A stretch of 32,234 bases of DNA, taken from positions 1 through 32,234 of the forward strand of contig JANMQT010000074.1 of assembly GCA_031370675.1 (NCBI GenBank), read 5' to 3'. The position numbers and the translations under genes are program-made. Positions 1-7,620 of the stretch are shown one piece after another (the stretch's first letter is position 1; each line of letters starts with the position of its first letter). This stretch comes from SZAS-18 sp031370675. GTDB lineage: Bacteria > Verrucomicrobiota > Verrucomicrobiia > Chthoniobacterales > SZAS-18. A model generated the notes under the pieces. That model was not told where the DNA came from. It did not search any database and was given only the letters and a program-made list of their open reading frames with translations.

Positions 1-2
1 CG

Positions 3-1886
3 GCCACGAGCGCGCTCCTCTCGCGGCCCGACACGATTGTCGTGGCGAGCGTCTCGTGCATCTACGGCGTGACCTCGCCCGAAGACTACCTGCGGATGCT
101 GCTGACGGTGAAACGCGGTCAGCAGATCTCCCGCGAAGCCGTCCTCGGCCGGCTCGTCGACATGCTTTACGAACGCAACGACATGAATATCGTGCGCGGT
201 AAATTCCGGGTCCGCGGCGACGTGGTCGAGGTCTATCCTGCGACCGCGGACGAGGAGGCGGTGCGACTGGAGTTCTTCGGCGATGAGATCGAGCGGATCA
301 GCCTGATCGATCCGCTGACCGGGAACGTGGTGCAGACGCTGCCCGGGGTGGGTCTCTTCCCGGCCAAGCAATTCGTCACGCCGGCCGACAAACTGCGCGT
401 CGCGCTGGGCACCATTCGCGGGGAAATGGAAGCGCGCGTGGCGGAGTTTGAAAAGGCGGGGAAGCTGCTCGAGGCCCAGCGCATCAAGCTTCGCACCGAG
501 TACGATCTCGAGATGTTGCAGGAGATGGGTTTCTGCTCCGGGATCGAGAACTACACGCGCCATCTGACCGGCCGGCCGGCGGGTTCGCGACCGAACACGC
601 TGCTCGATTTCTTCCCCAAGGATTTTCTCACCATCATCGACGAGTCGCACGCCACGATTCCCCAGGTCGGCGGCATGTATGAGGGGGATCGCTCGCGCAA
701 GCAGGTGCTGGTGGACTATGGATTCCGCCTGCCCAGCGCGATGGACAATCGCCCGCTGCGCTTCGAGGAGTTCATGGAGATGACCGGGCAGTTGGTCTAC
801 GTCAGCGCCACCCCGGCGGATTTTGAAATCAAGAACAGCCTCGTGGGCAACGAGGTCTTCCTTGCGCACAAGCGCGCCACTGCGCTGGCCGGAATGGCGA
901 ATGCCGAAGTGCGAATGCCGAATGAGAACGAAGTGGTGGTGCCGGCCAAATTGAAGATCGTGCGGAAGGGCGCTGGGTTCGCTGCGGATCCAAATGGGGC
1001 GGAGGATCCTCAAGCTTTCGATCTTCGACCTTCGACCTTCGACGTCCTGACCCCCGGCGCGCCGTTGATCGTCGAGCAGATCATCCGGCCGACCGGCCTG
1101 CTCGATCCCGTGATTCACGTCCGGCCCTTGAAAGGGCAAATCGACGAGACGATCGAACTCTGCCGGCAACGCGTGGAGAAACAGGAAAGGGTGCTGGTTA
1201 CCACGCTGACGAAGCGGACGGCGGAGGATCTCACCGACTACCTGCGCGATGTGGGGCTGAAGGTGCGCTACCTGCACAGCGACATCGACGCAATCGAGCG
1301 AGTGGAGATTCTCCGGTCGCTGCGTGCGGCAGAGTTTGACATCCTGGTCGGGATCAATCTCCTGCGCGAAGGCCTCGACCTGCCGGAGGTCTCCCTGGTG
1401 TGCATTCTTGATGCCGACAAGGAGGGTTACCTGCGCAGCCAGACGAGCCTGATTCAAACCTCGGGCCGGGCGGCGCGACACCTCAACGGCGAGGTCTACC
1501 TTTTTGCCGATACGATCACCGGGTCGATGGAGCGCCTGATGCAGGTGAGCGACTATCGCCGGGAACGCCAGGAGGCCTACAATCGCGAGCACGGCATCAC
1601 GCCGCGGAGCGTGCAGCGCGCGGTGCAGGAGAGTCTGCATACCACCCTGAGGGCCCGTGAGTTCGAGAGCAGCGTGATCCGCGAGGCCGGTGGCGATTTC
1701 TCAGTCACGGAATTGATCCGCGAACTCGAGGGGGAGATGGCGACCGCGGCCTCGAATCTCGAATACGAACGCGCGGCCGTGTTGCGCGACCAGATCGTCG
1801 AATTGAAAAAGGGCGCTGGCGCTGGCCCGGTCGACCGGGCGCAGCGATCCGTGAAATACGGGCGGCCCAAGGGCCGGCGGCGCTAG
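3..1886 (+). CDS. uvrB: UvrABC excinuclease subunit B, 5' end cut by window
   Basis: UvrB is the damage-verifying helicase-like subunit of nucleotide excision repair; it is loaded on DNA by UvrA and recruits UvrC. The frame is open to the window edge (ATSALLSRPDTIVVASVSCIYG region), so roughly the first 120 residues, including the Walker A site, are missing. Visible family signatures are the beta-hairpin region after SCIYG, the DESH box (IIDESHATIPQ), motif III (YVSATP), the stretch EQIIRPTGLLDP, helicase motifs around LHSDIDAIERVEILRSLR and GINLLREGLDLPEVSL, QTSGRAAR, and a C-terminal UVR motif (LEYERAAVLRDQI) that contacts UvrC. Between SATP and EQIIRPTG the protein is about 60-70 residues longer than E. 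coli UvrB; part of this is an in-frame repeat element at 890-1043. The reading frame stays open throughout, so the gene is probably functional. Confidence 0.97.
   Translation, partial: ATSALLSRPDTIVVASVSCIYGVTSPEDYLRMLLTVKRGQQISREAVLGRLVDMLYERNDMNIVRGKFRVRGDVVEVYPATADEEAVRLEFFGDEIERISLIDPLTGNVVQTLPGVGLFPAKQFVTPADKLRVALGTIRGEMEARVAEFEKAGKLLEAQRIKLRTEYDLEMLQEMGFCSGIENYTRHLTGRPAGSRPNTLLDFFPKDFLTIIDESHATIPQVGGMYEGDRSRKQVLVDYGFRLPSAMDNRPLRFEEFMEMTGQLVYVSATPADFEIKNSLVGNEVFLAHKRATALAGMANAEVRMPNENEVVVPAKLKIVRKGAGFAADPNGAEDPQAFDLRPSTFDVLTPGAPLIVEQIIRPTGLLDPVIHVRPLKGQIDETIELCRQRVEKQERVLVTTLTKRTAEDLTDYLRDVGLKVRYLHSDIDAIERVEILRSLRAAEFDILVGINLLREGLDLPEVSLVCILDADKEGYLRSQTSLIQTSGRAARHLNGEVYLFADTITGSMERLMQVSDYRRERQEAYNREHGITPRSVQRAVQESLHTTLRAREFESSVIREAGGDFSVTELIRELEGEMATAASNLEYERAAVLRDQIVELKKGAGAGPVDRAQRSVKYGRPKGRRR
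890..1043. repeat. Heptad-periodic repeat element inside uvrB
   Basis: The left arm (890-924) is five consecutive 7-mers of the form nCGAAnn (CGGAATG, GCGAATG, CCGAAGT, GCGAATG, CCGAATG). The right arm (1016-1043) is four 7-mers on the opposite strand (TTTCGAT then CTTCGAC three times). The arms face each other as an imperfect inverted repeat around about 90 bp. The whole stretch is translated in frame within UvrB, giving a low-complexity insert (ANAEVRMPNENE ... FDLRPSTFD). Similar TCGAA-rich arms occur between prpB and prpE and near 29180. Confidence 0.7.
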
Positions 1887-1903
1887 GCCGGCGGGCTCAC
1901 GGA

Positions 1904-2644
1904 CTACTTCTTGTCGCTGTACGGATCGACCACAAGACTGCCCGGACGCAGATAGCTGGGAACGTAAAACTGGTCGTCGTTCCTGATGACGGGCGAGGTG
2001 AATGCGCTTTGATTGGGATCACGAAACGGACTGAAGCGATAGATGGGCAGGTTCAGGATGTCCTTGGGGGCATCCTTTTCGTCCCGCAGTTTTTTCTTGG
2101 CCAGCAAGTTCTCCTGGTAACGCTTCATGACGTCGCTGTTCTCGTCCTCGGCAAACCGCTCGATGTAAGGAACGGCCTCGGCGGTGACGACGACGCGCCG
2201 CGGATCGTTCGGTCCCGGCGGGGCAGGCGGAGGCGTCGGCGGGGGAATGGCCACCACGCCACGCAACGGATCGATCACGAAATCCGGTCGCGCCGCAGGC
2301 CGCGGCAGCGGGGTCGTCCGCACACTCGGCATCGCCGTCACCGGCTTCGGCGTGGCGTTGATCTGCGTTGATCTCACCACAGCCGGAGCCGCCTGGGGAA
2401 CGGGCGTGACCCGCTTGCTCGCTGGGGACACCTTCGAGCGCGGACGCAGGCTGGCGGGAAGATCCGCCAGCGGCACCTTCGTCACGCCGCCATCGTATCG
2501 CACCACCGCCATGCCGCGTTCGATGCGGTCGACGCGGGCGCCGGTGACCTTCGTGCCGTCCGGCAATTGAAACTCGGCGGCGCGGGCGGCGGGAGCGGAA
2601 AACAAGAGCAGGAACGCGAAGGCGGCGCGGAGCATGACCTGCAT
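1904..2644 (-). CDS. Secreted proline-rich hypothetical protein
   Basis: The protein is 246 aa with a clear Sec signal peptide (hydrophobic AAFAFLLLFSAPAARA, predicted cleavage after ARA), so it is probably exported or periplasmic. Residues about 24-70 (EFQLPDGTKVTGARVDRIERGMAVVRYDGGVTKVPLADLP, given here as its general theme: a short beta-rich module ending in a VPLADLP-like motif) resemble N-terminal modules common in exported verrucomicrobial hypothetical proteins. The middle is rich in Pro, Thr and Val, with a run of prolines near 133-145, and looks disordered. Two starts are possible, ATG at 2644 and an in-frame ATG at 2635; both leave the signal peptide intact. It converges on uvrB and diverges from the DinB-like gene. 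I do not recognise a function. Confidence 0.72.
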   Translation of the reverse strand: MQVMLRAAFAFLLLFSAPAARAAEFQLPDGTKVTGARVDRIERGMAVVRYDGGVTKVPLADLPASLRPRSKVSPASKRVTPVPQAAPAVVRSTQINATPKPVTAMPSVRTTPLPRPAARPDFVIDPLRGVVAIPPPTPPPAPPGPNDPRRVVVTAEAVPYIERFAEDENSDVMKRYQENLLAKKKLRDEKDAPKDILNLPIYRFSPFRDPNQSAFTSPVIRNDDQFYVPSYLRPGSLVVDPYSDKK

Positions 2645-2742
2645 GTGATACGAGGATGCCCAATTCGTCCAACCAAAGAATTGCCGGCGACCGGTCTCGC
2701 CGGCGCATTTCCGACCGTGGTGACACTCGCAACCGTCTGCCG

Positions 2743-2772
2743 CCCTTGGTGTTCTTGGTGACCTCGGTGGTG
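2743..2772 (-). repeat. Solo 9-nt-periodic repeat arm
   Basis: On the minus strand three consecutive 9-mers CACCGAGGT, CACCAAGAA, CACCAAGGG follow the leader AAATTCAC. This is the same family as the terminal repeats of the GxxExxY cassette at 4932-5380 (CACGAAGGG units, also preceded by an AATT-type leader). No opposing arm is visible nearby, so this is a single arm or a remnant. It lies in the divergent intergenic region (2645-2833) between the secreted hypothetical gene and the DinB-like gene. Confidence 0.65.
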
Positions 2773-2833
2773 AATTTCGTTCCGACCGAGCTTCCGTCTC
2801 GTCAAGCGGGCGCGATCCTGCTGCGATATCGCT

Positions 2834-3424
2834 GTGAGCGACCGAGGCCAGTCCATCGCGCCAAAATTAGGCAAGCCGGGCGCGGGCCTGCCTTTCTTTG
2901 AAGCGTTTGTCGCGAGGTATTTCCTGCTGCCGCGCGCGTACCGGCGGATCAGTTGGGACCAGGCGGACGCGATGTTTCAAAGGCAGGGACGCCTCCTGGT
3001 GGAACTCACACAGAATCTTTCCGCGGACCAGTTGCAGAAACCCGTGCTAATCAACCGCATTGCGGGCATCGAGGATAGCTCCCGATTCTGGTCGCCGGGC
3101 ATGGTGCTCGAGCATCTGATCATCGTGGGAACGAGCATGATGCGCGGTATTGTCGACCTCAGTCGCGGTATTGTGCCCGCGGTGAAGCCGGATGTGGCCG
3201 CCGTGAAGCCGAAGGGAAGTTACGCCGCCGGTGCGGTGGGGGTTTTCCAGTCCTTTCTAGCGCAATACGCGGACACGATGAATCGCGAGGTGGTCGACCG
3301 AAATTCAAGCACCACGCTGGCGCACCCGTGGTTTGGCGGAATGAACGCGCACCAGTGGCACTGCCTGGCCGCTTTGCACCAGGGCATCCACCGCAAACAG
3401 ATGCAAAAAATCCTCGCGAAGTAG
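2834..3424 (+). CDS. DinB-superfamily protein
   Basis: The protein is 196 aa, mainly helical, and resembles the DinB/YfiT four-helix metal-binding superfamily. Its members are often thiol-dependent transferases or of unknown function. Visible features are a SPGMVLEHL helix carrying the first candidate metal-binding His and a C-terminal pair of His in HQGIHRKQM, the usual spacing for the third helix motif; HQWH lies just before. The start taken here is GTG (SEQ begins MSDRGQ), without a strong Shine-Dalgarno; the later in-frame ATG at residue 51 would remove conserved helix 1. It is monocistronic and converges with prpD, with only 49 bp between the stop codons. The substrate cannot be told from the sequence. 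Confidence 0.78.
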   Translation: MSDRGQSIAPKLGKPGAGLPFFEAFVARYFLLPRAYRRISWDQADAMFQRQGRLLVELTQNLSADQLQKPVLINRIAGIEDSSRFWSPGMVLEHLIIVGTSMMRGIVDLSRGIVPAVKPDVAAVKPKGSYAAGAVGVFQSFLAQYADTMNREVVDRNSSTTLAHPWFGGMNAHQWHCLAALHQGIHRKQMQKILAK

Positions 3425-3467
3425 CCACCGCGACACCGGGAACGAGGGACTTCGGGCCTTCGTGGCA

Positions 3468-3482
3468 GTGGTTTCAAACCAC
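3468..3482. terminator. Possible hairpin between convergent DinB-like gene and prpD
   Basis: A perfect 7-bp inverted repeat, GTGGTTT-C-AAACCAC, spans the prpD stop codon. It could act as a small bidirectional stop signal for the two convergent genes, but there is no T-tract and the loop is tight, so this is a weak call. Confidence 0.25.
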
Positions 3483-4919
3483 CCAGTGCCCGACGAAGTC
3501 GTTCACCGGGGTGGCATCAAGCTTCCTGGCATCGCTGCACATCGCGAGGATGGCCTCGGCCTGCCGGGCGGGAATTTTTCCGCGCAGGGCACGCTCGAAT
3601 TTCTCGACCAGGAGCGGTATGCCATCCTTCCGGCGACGGCGGTGTCCGATGGGATACTCCACTTCCACCCGCTTCGTCTTCGAGCCGTCCTTGAAAAACA
3701 CCTGCACCGCGTTGCCGATGGAGCGCTTCGTCGCATCGAGATAATCGACCGTGAACTTCTTGTTCTCCACGACCTGCATCTTCGAGCGGAGCGCGTCGAT
3801 TCTCTTGTCCGCAGCCACCGCATCCTCGTAATCCTCCGCCGTCAACGACCCCTTGATCAGCGGCACGGCCACCATGTACTGGATGCAGTGATCGCGATCC
3901 GCGGGATTGTCGAGTGGACCGGTCTTGTCGATGATCCGCACCCCCGATTCCTGGGTCTCGATGACGATCTTTACAATCTCGCCCAGCCGATCTTTCACGT
4001 CGGGGTGGAGCGTGACGGCGCATTCGACGGCGGTCTGCGCGTGAAACTCGGCCGGGAACGAGATTTTGAAGAGAACATTCTCCATCACGTAGCTGCCGAA
4101 TGGCTGGGCGAGTTTGACGTCGCCGCCCTTGAAGAGCACATCCTGGAATCCCCACTCTGGCGCCGACAGCGCGCTCGGGTAACCCATCTCGCCCTTCAGC
4201 GCGAAGAGCGCGTGGCGCACCGCCCGGCTGGTGGCGTCGCCCGCCGCCCAGGACTTGCGCGAACCCGTGTTCGGCGCGTGCCGGTAGGTGCGCAGCGCGC
4301 CACCGTCGATGAACGCGTTCGAGAGCGCGTTGATGATTTCGTCCCGCGTGCCGCCGAGCATCTTGGTCACCACTGCGGTGGAGGCGACGCGGACGAGGAG
4401 CACGTGGTCGAGCCCGACGCGGTTGAATCCGTTTTCGAGCGCGAGCACCCCTTGGATTTCGTGCGCCCGGATCATCGCCTCGAGGACGTCGCGAATGACG
4501 AGCGGCTTGCCGCCTTCGCGCGTGGCCTTCCGCGAGAGATAATCCGCGACGGCCAGGATGCCGCCGAGGTTGTCGGAGGGATGGCCCCACTCCGCCGCGA
4601 GCCACGTGTCATTGAAGTCTAGCCAGCGCACCATTGCGCCAATGTTGAAGGCCGCCTGCACCGGCTCGAGCTCGAAGGAGGTGCCGGGCACGCGGGCGCC
4701 GCCGGGCATGGTCGCACCGGGCACGGTGGGTCCGAGCAGCTTGGTGCAAGCCGGGTAGGCCAGCGCGAGCATGCCGCAGCCGAGCGTGTCCATCAGGCAA
4801 TACCGCGCCGTGTCGAATGCCTCCGGAGAGGTGATCCTGGTCTTGAGGACGTAGTCGGCGATCTTTTGCAGGAGCGGATCCGGCTTGGGTCGGACAGCGG
4901 AGGTGTGGGCGTTTGACAT
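3474..4919 (-). CDS. prpD: 2-methylcitrate dehydratase (MmgE/PrpD family)
   Basis: PrpD dehydrates 2-methylcitrate to 2-methyl-cis-aconitate in the methylcitrate cycle. The protein is 481 aa, the normal family length (about 480). It shows PrpD landmarks: an N-terminal helical domain with RYCLMDTLGCGMLAL, the active-site region VRWLDFNDTWLAAEWGHPSDNLGGIL, the RKSWAAGDATSRAVRHA segment, and FPAEFHAQTAVECA. The ATG at 4919 is chosen. The frame extends 12 codons further upstream, but that extension (MPFAPFVVQ...) is only the translation of a repeat arm. The gene is last in prpE-prpB-prpC-prpD and is separated from prpC by the GxxExxY cassette, whose arm ends 13 bp before this start. The leader (CAAACAAAAATT) has no Shine-Dalgarno, so the insertion may have changed prpD expression. 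Confidence 0.95.
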   Translation of the reverse strand: MSNAHTSAVRPKPDPLLQKIADYVLKTRITSPEAFDTARYCLMDTLGCGMLALAYPACTKLLGPTVPGATMPGGARVPGTSFELEPVQAAFNIGAMVRWLDFNDTWLAAEWGHPSDNLGGILAVADYLSRKATREGGKPLVIRDVLEAMIRAHEIQGVLALENGFNRVGLDHVLLVRVASTAVVTKMLGGTRDEIINALSNAFIDGGALRTYRHAPNTGSRKSWAAGDATSRAVRHALFALKGEMGYPSALSAPEWGFQDVLFKGGDVKLAQPFGSYVMENVLFKISFPAEFHAQTAVECAVTLHPDVKDRLGEIVKIVIETQESGVRIIDKTGPLDNPADRDHCIQYMVAVPLIKGSLTAEDYEDAVAADKRIDALRSKMQVVENKKFTVDYLDATKRSIGNAVQVFFKDGSKTKRVEVEYPIGHRRRRKDGIPLLVEKFERALRGKIPARQAEAILAMCSDARKLDATPVNDFVGHWVV

Positions 4920-4931
4920 AATTTTTGTTTG

Positions 4932-4959
4932 CACCACGAAGGGCGCGAAGGGCACGAAG
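4932..4959 (+). repeat. Left terminal inverted repeat of GxxExxY cassette
   Basis: The arm is CACCACGAAGGGCGCGAAGG followed by GCACGAAG, a 9-nt periodic sequence. It differs from the reverse complement of 5353-5380 at one position (CGCG against CACG in the second unit). Confidence 0.85.
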
Positions 4960-4969
4960 AATTCTTGGT

Positions 4970-5341
4970 TTACCGGACGAAGCGCTTGATGCCGTCCTTA
5001 AGTCGCGTGGTGTTGAAGTTGATCAGGAGGCCGATGTGCAGGCGAGAAAGCTTCAAGTAAGTGAGAATTTGTGCGTGGTGCAAAGGGAGAATATGCTCGA
5101 CGCTTTTGAGCTCAATTAGGACTGATTTATCGACCACTACATCAAGGCGGTACCCGCTTTCGAGTTTGATGTCCTTGTAGTCGATAGGGAGCGGCACTTG
5201 CAGTTCAAATGGAATGCCGGCGAGGTTTAATTCATGAGCCAGGCAGACTTCATAACTTGATTCCAACAATCCTGGCCCCAGCTGGCGGTGGACTTCCAAG
5301 GCGCAGCCGAGAATGCGTTTCCAAAGGTCAGCAAATTCCAT
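4970..5341 (-). CDS. GxxExxY protein (PDDEXK-like small protein)
   Basis: The protein is 123 aa, the typical length of the GxxExxY family. It carries the defining motif as GLLESSY (G24, E27, Y30) after ALEVHRQLGPG. It then has a nuclease-like core, RLDVVVDKSVLIELKS, with D67 and the E77-x-K79 pair of PDDEXK enzymes, and a QILTYLK helix. Family members are often multicopy and intergenic; their biochemical role is not established to my knowledge. ATG at 5341 is chosen over an in-frame TTG two codons upstream; no Shine-Dalgarno is present. It sits alone between near-perfect 28-bp inverted repeats inside the prp operon and is co-oriented with it, so it could be read through from prpC. The catalytic-looking residues are intact, which argues against simple decay. 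Confidence 0.88.
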   Translation of the reverse strand: MEFADLWKRILGCALEVHRQLGPGLLESSYEVCLAHELNLAGIPFELQVPLPIDYKDIKLESGYRLDVVVDKSVLIELKSVEHILPLHHAQILTYLKLSRLHIGLLINFNTTRLKDGIKRFVR

Positions 5342-5352
5342 CGTCAATCAGG

Positions 5353-5380
5353 CTTCGTGCCCTTCGTGCCCTTCGTGGTG
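5353..5380 (-). repeat. Right terminal inverted repeat of GxxExxY cassette
   Basis: Read on the minus strand this is CAC followed by CACGAAGGG, CACGAAGGG, CACGAAG: three 9-nt units. It ends 11 bp upstream of the GxxExxY start codon and 4 bp before the prpC stop codon. Confidence 0.85.
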
Positions 5381-5384
5381 AAAA

Positions 5385-6512
5385 TTACCGGTCCCCGATT
5401 GGCACGTAGGCCCGCTCCGCCGGCCCGGTGTAGTCCGCGGCTGGCCGGATGAGCTTGTTGTTCGCGCGCTGTTCGAAGATGTGCGCCGACCAGCCGGTGA
5501 TGCGCGAACAAACGAACAACGGGGTGAAGAGCGGGGTGGGGACGCCCATGAAATGGTACATCGACGCACTGAAGAAATCGGCGTTCGCGAAGAGTTTTTT
5601 CTCGTCCCACATGATCTTCTCGATGATTTCAGATATCGGATAGAGCACCGCATGCGGGTGCCCGGCCGAAAGTTTCTGCGCCCAGCTCTTGTTGATTGCG
5701 TTGCGCGGATCGCTGCTGCGATACACCGCGTGGCCGAACCCCATGACCTTCGCCTTCTTGGCGAGAAGTTCACGCAAACCCGCGGCGGCCTCGTCCGGGC
5801 TGGTGAATTTCTGGATCAATTCCATCGCCGCCTCGTTCGCGCCGCCGTGCAGCGGGCCCCGCAGCGAGCCGATGGCCCCGGTGATGCATGAGTAAAAATC
5901 CGAGAGCGTGGCCGCGCAAACGCGCGCGGTAAACGTCGACGCGTTGAATTCGTGCTCGGCGTAAAGCACGAGCGAGGCGTCCATCGCGCGCCGGTGCTCC
6001 GCGGGCGGGGTTCCGCCGCGAATCAACGACAGCGTGTGGCCGGCGATCGTGTCGTCGCCCACCGTCGGGTCAATGCGCACGCCCTCGTGCGAAAAACGGT
6101 ACCAGTAGGCCATGATCGACGGCAGACACGCGAGGAGGCGCTCCGCGACGTGGTGCTGCTGGGAGAAATTCGTTTCCGGTTCCAGGTTGCCCAGCATCGA
6201 GACGCCGGTGCGCATGGCGTCCATCGGGTGTGTCGACTTGGGAATCATCTCGAGCACCTGTTTCAGCGCCGCGGGCAAATCACGCAGTCCCCGCAAGCGC
6301 GTCTTGAACTCCGCGAGCTGGGCCGCAGTGGGGAGCGCGCCGTAGAGCAGCAGATGGGCGACCTCTTCAAACGTCGAGTGCCCGGACAAGTCCTCGATGC
6401 TGTAGCCGCGATAGGTCAGGCCATGGCCTTCCTTGCCGACCGTCGCGATGGATGTCTCGCCGGCGGAGATGCCGCGCAGGCCGCCGGGTGTCACTGGTTT
6501 TGCGTCGCTCAT
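5385..6512 (-). CDS. prpC: 2-methylcitrate synthase / citrate synthase family
   Basis: The enzyme condenses propionyl-CoA with oxaloacetate to 2-methylcitrate. It is 375 aa, the short (about 370-380) form typical of PrpC rather than the longer hexameric GltA type. Motifs seen are LTYRGYSIEDL near the N terminus, the first catalytic His in RGPLHGGANE (about residue 220), the second His in GFGHAVYR (about 260) and the catalytic Asp in ANADFFSA (about 312). ATG at 6512 (MSDAKPVT) is the natural start. It lies 50 bp downstream of prpB, so the two are probably co-transcribed. Its stop lies right beside the right arm of the GxxExxY cassette. Assignment as methylcitrate rather than plain citrate synthase rests on the prpB, prpD and prpE neighbours. 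Confidence 0.95.
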   Translation of the reverse strand: MSDAKPVTPGGLRGISAGETSIATVGKEGHGLTYRGYSIEDLSGHSTFEEVAHLLLYGALPTAAQLAEFKTRLRGLRDLPAALKQVLEMIPKSTHPMDAMRTGVSMLGNLEPETNFSQQHHVAERLLACLPSIMAYWYRFSHEGVRIDPTVGDDTIAGHTLSLIRGGTPPAEHRRAMDASLVLYAEHEFNASTFTARVCAATLSDFYSCITGAIGSLRGPLHGGANEAAMELIQKFTSPDEAAAGLRELLAKKAKVMGFGHAVYRSSDPRNAINKSWAQKLSAGHPHAVLYPISEIIEKIMWDEKKLFANADFFSASMYHFMGVPTPLFTPLFVCSRITGWSAHIFEQRANNKLIRPAADYTGPAERAYVPIGDR

Positions 6513-6562
6513 GGGAAGAAAATCAAGTTAGGGGTGATCGGTTGGGAGTGAAGTGGAAGAGC

Positions 6563-7438
6563 TCACGCGGGCTGGTCCCTGGAGAAGAGGGCGTTGAGTT
6601 TTTCCTCGTAGTCGTGGTAGCCGAGGAAGGCATAGAGATCGTTCCGCGTCTGCATGAGATGCAGTGCGTTTTTCTGGGTGCCGTCCCGGCGAATCGCCTG
6701 GAACACCTGCAGAGCCGCGGAATTCATCGCGCGATAGGCGCTGAGCGGATAAAGCACGAGGCTGACCCCGGCGTCGCGCAGTTCCTCGACGGTGAAGAGC
6801 GGCGTCTGGCCGAACTCGGTGATGTTCGCGAGCACGGGCACCTTCACCACGGACGTGAAGGCGCGGTACTCGTCGAGCGTGTGCAGCGCCTCCGCGAAAA
6901 TCATGTCGGCGCCCGCTCCGACGTAGAGCAGCGCCCGCTGGATGGCGGCGTCGCGCCCCTCGTTCGCGTAGGCATCGGTCCGTGCCATGATGACGAATGC
7001 ATCGTCGGTGCGCCCGTCCACGGCGGCCTTGAGGCGATCGCACATTTCGTCGGCGCCGACCAGTTCCTTGCCCGGGCGGTGACCGCAGCGCTTCGCCTGG
7101 ACCTGGTCCTCGAGGTGGCAGCCGGCGGCACCCGCGCGGCTGAAATCCTTGACCGTGCGCGAAACGTTGAAGGCGCTGCCCCAGCCGGTGTCGGCATCAA
7201 CCAGCAGCGGGAGCGGGGTGCGATCGGTGATCCGGCGGATGTCCTCGCAGACATCGGCGCAGGTGGTGATGCCAAGGTCGGGCAGGCCGAGCGTCGCCGC
7301 GAGCGCGCCACCCGAAATGTAGAGCGCGCGGAAGCCGGTGCGCTCGGCCATGATCGCGGCGTAGGCGTTGATCACGCCGACCACCTGGAGTGGTTTTTCT
7401 GTTTCAACGGCAGCGCGAAGTTTTTGGCCGGGATTCAT
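6563..7438 (-). CDS. prpB: 2-methylisocitrate lyase
   Basis: PrpB cleaves 2-methylisocitrate to pyruvate and succinate, the last step of the methylcitrate cycle. The protein is 291 aa, as usual for the isocitrate lyase/PEP mutase superfamily member. It shows the early YISGGALAA region, the Mg-binding loop PLLVDADTGWG (about residues 76-86), the diagnostic LEDQVQAKRCGHRPGK stretch with the catalytic Cys in KRCGH (about 115), IMARTDAYANEG, and NITEFGQTP. The start MNPGQKL at 7438 gives the family length. It is the second gene of the prp operon, 182 bp after prpE, with the gap filled by a heptad-periodic inverted repeat. Confidence 0.96.
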   Translation of the reverse strand: MNPGQKLRAAVETEKPLQVVGVINAYAAIMAERTGFRALYISGGALAATLGLPDLGITTCADVCEDIRRITDRTPLPLLVDADTGWGSAFNVSRTVKDFSRAGAAGCHLEDQVQAKRCGHRPGKELVGADEMCDRLKAAVDGRTDDAFVIMARTDAYANEGRDAAIQRALLYVGAGADMIFAEALHTLDEYRAFTSVVKVPVLANITEFGQTPLFTVEELRDAGVSLVLYPLSAYRAMNSAALQVFQAIRRDGTQKNALHLMQTRNDLYAFLGYHDYEEKLNALFSRDQPA

Positions 7439-7442
7439 AAAG

Positions 7443-7608
7443 AAAAACTCGAAGTCCGAAATTCGAAACTCGAAGTAAGTTTAAGTTAAAAGATTCGAAG
7501 GATTCGCAACCGTGCGGATAGGCGAATCAAGGTCGAAAAGAGGGCTCTGTTTTTGAGCTTGGGATTTGAAACCTACTTCGAGTTTCGAGCTTTGTGCTTC
7601 GAGTTTTT
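7443..7608. repeat. Heptad-periodic inverted repeat in prpE-prpB gap
   Basis: Two 40-bp arms, 7443-7482 and 7569-7608, are reverse complements at 34 of 40 positions by eye. The arms are built of 7-mers around CGAA (CTCGAAG, TCCGAAA, TTCGAAA, CTCGAAG). The 86-bp centre holds a further perfect 7-bp stem, GATTCGC (7501-7507) with GCGAATC (7522-7528). Together they could form a long hairpin in the prpE-prpB transcript. No ORF is visible inside. It belongs to the same TCGAA style as the element in uvrB. Confidence 0.8.
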
Positions 7609-7620
7609 GCCTTTGTGATG

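Larger units (their letters stand above)
4932..5380. mobile_element. 449-bp inverted-repeat cassette carrying a GxxExxY gene
   Basis: The unit is bounded by 28-bp terminal inverted repeats at 4932-4959 and 5353-5380, identical at 27 of 28 positions by eye. Each arm is made of 9-mers (CACGAAGGG, CGCGAAGGG or CACGAAGGG, CACGAAG) after CAC. An AT-rich leader (TAATTTT) lies outside each arm, separated from the left arm by 6 extra bases. The only gene inside is the GxxExxY ORF. The unit lies in an otherwise normal operon gap between prpC and prpD, so it looks like an insertion. No transposase and no clear target-site duplication are visible; how it moves, if it moves, is unknown. Confidence 0.75.

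Noticed and set aside
3462..4622. Long plus-strand open frame (386 codons) opposite prpD
   Set aside because: It is antisense to the strongly conserved prpD gene, is rich in Arg, His and Val as expected from a GC-rich shadow frame, and has no recognisable domain.
4932..5380. CRISPR or simple direct repeat array
   Set aside because: The 9-nt units form two inverted arms around a gene, with no spacers of even size and no cas genes.
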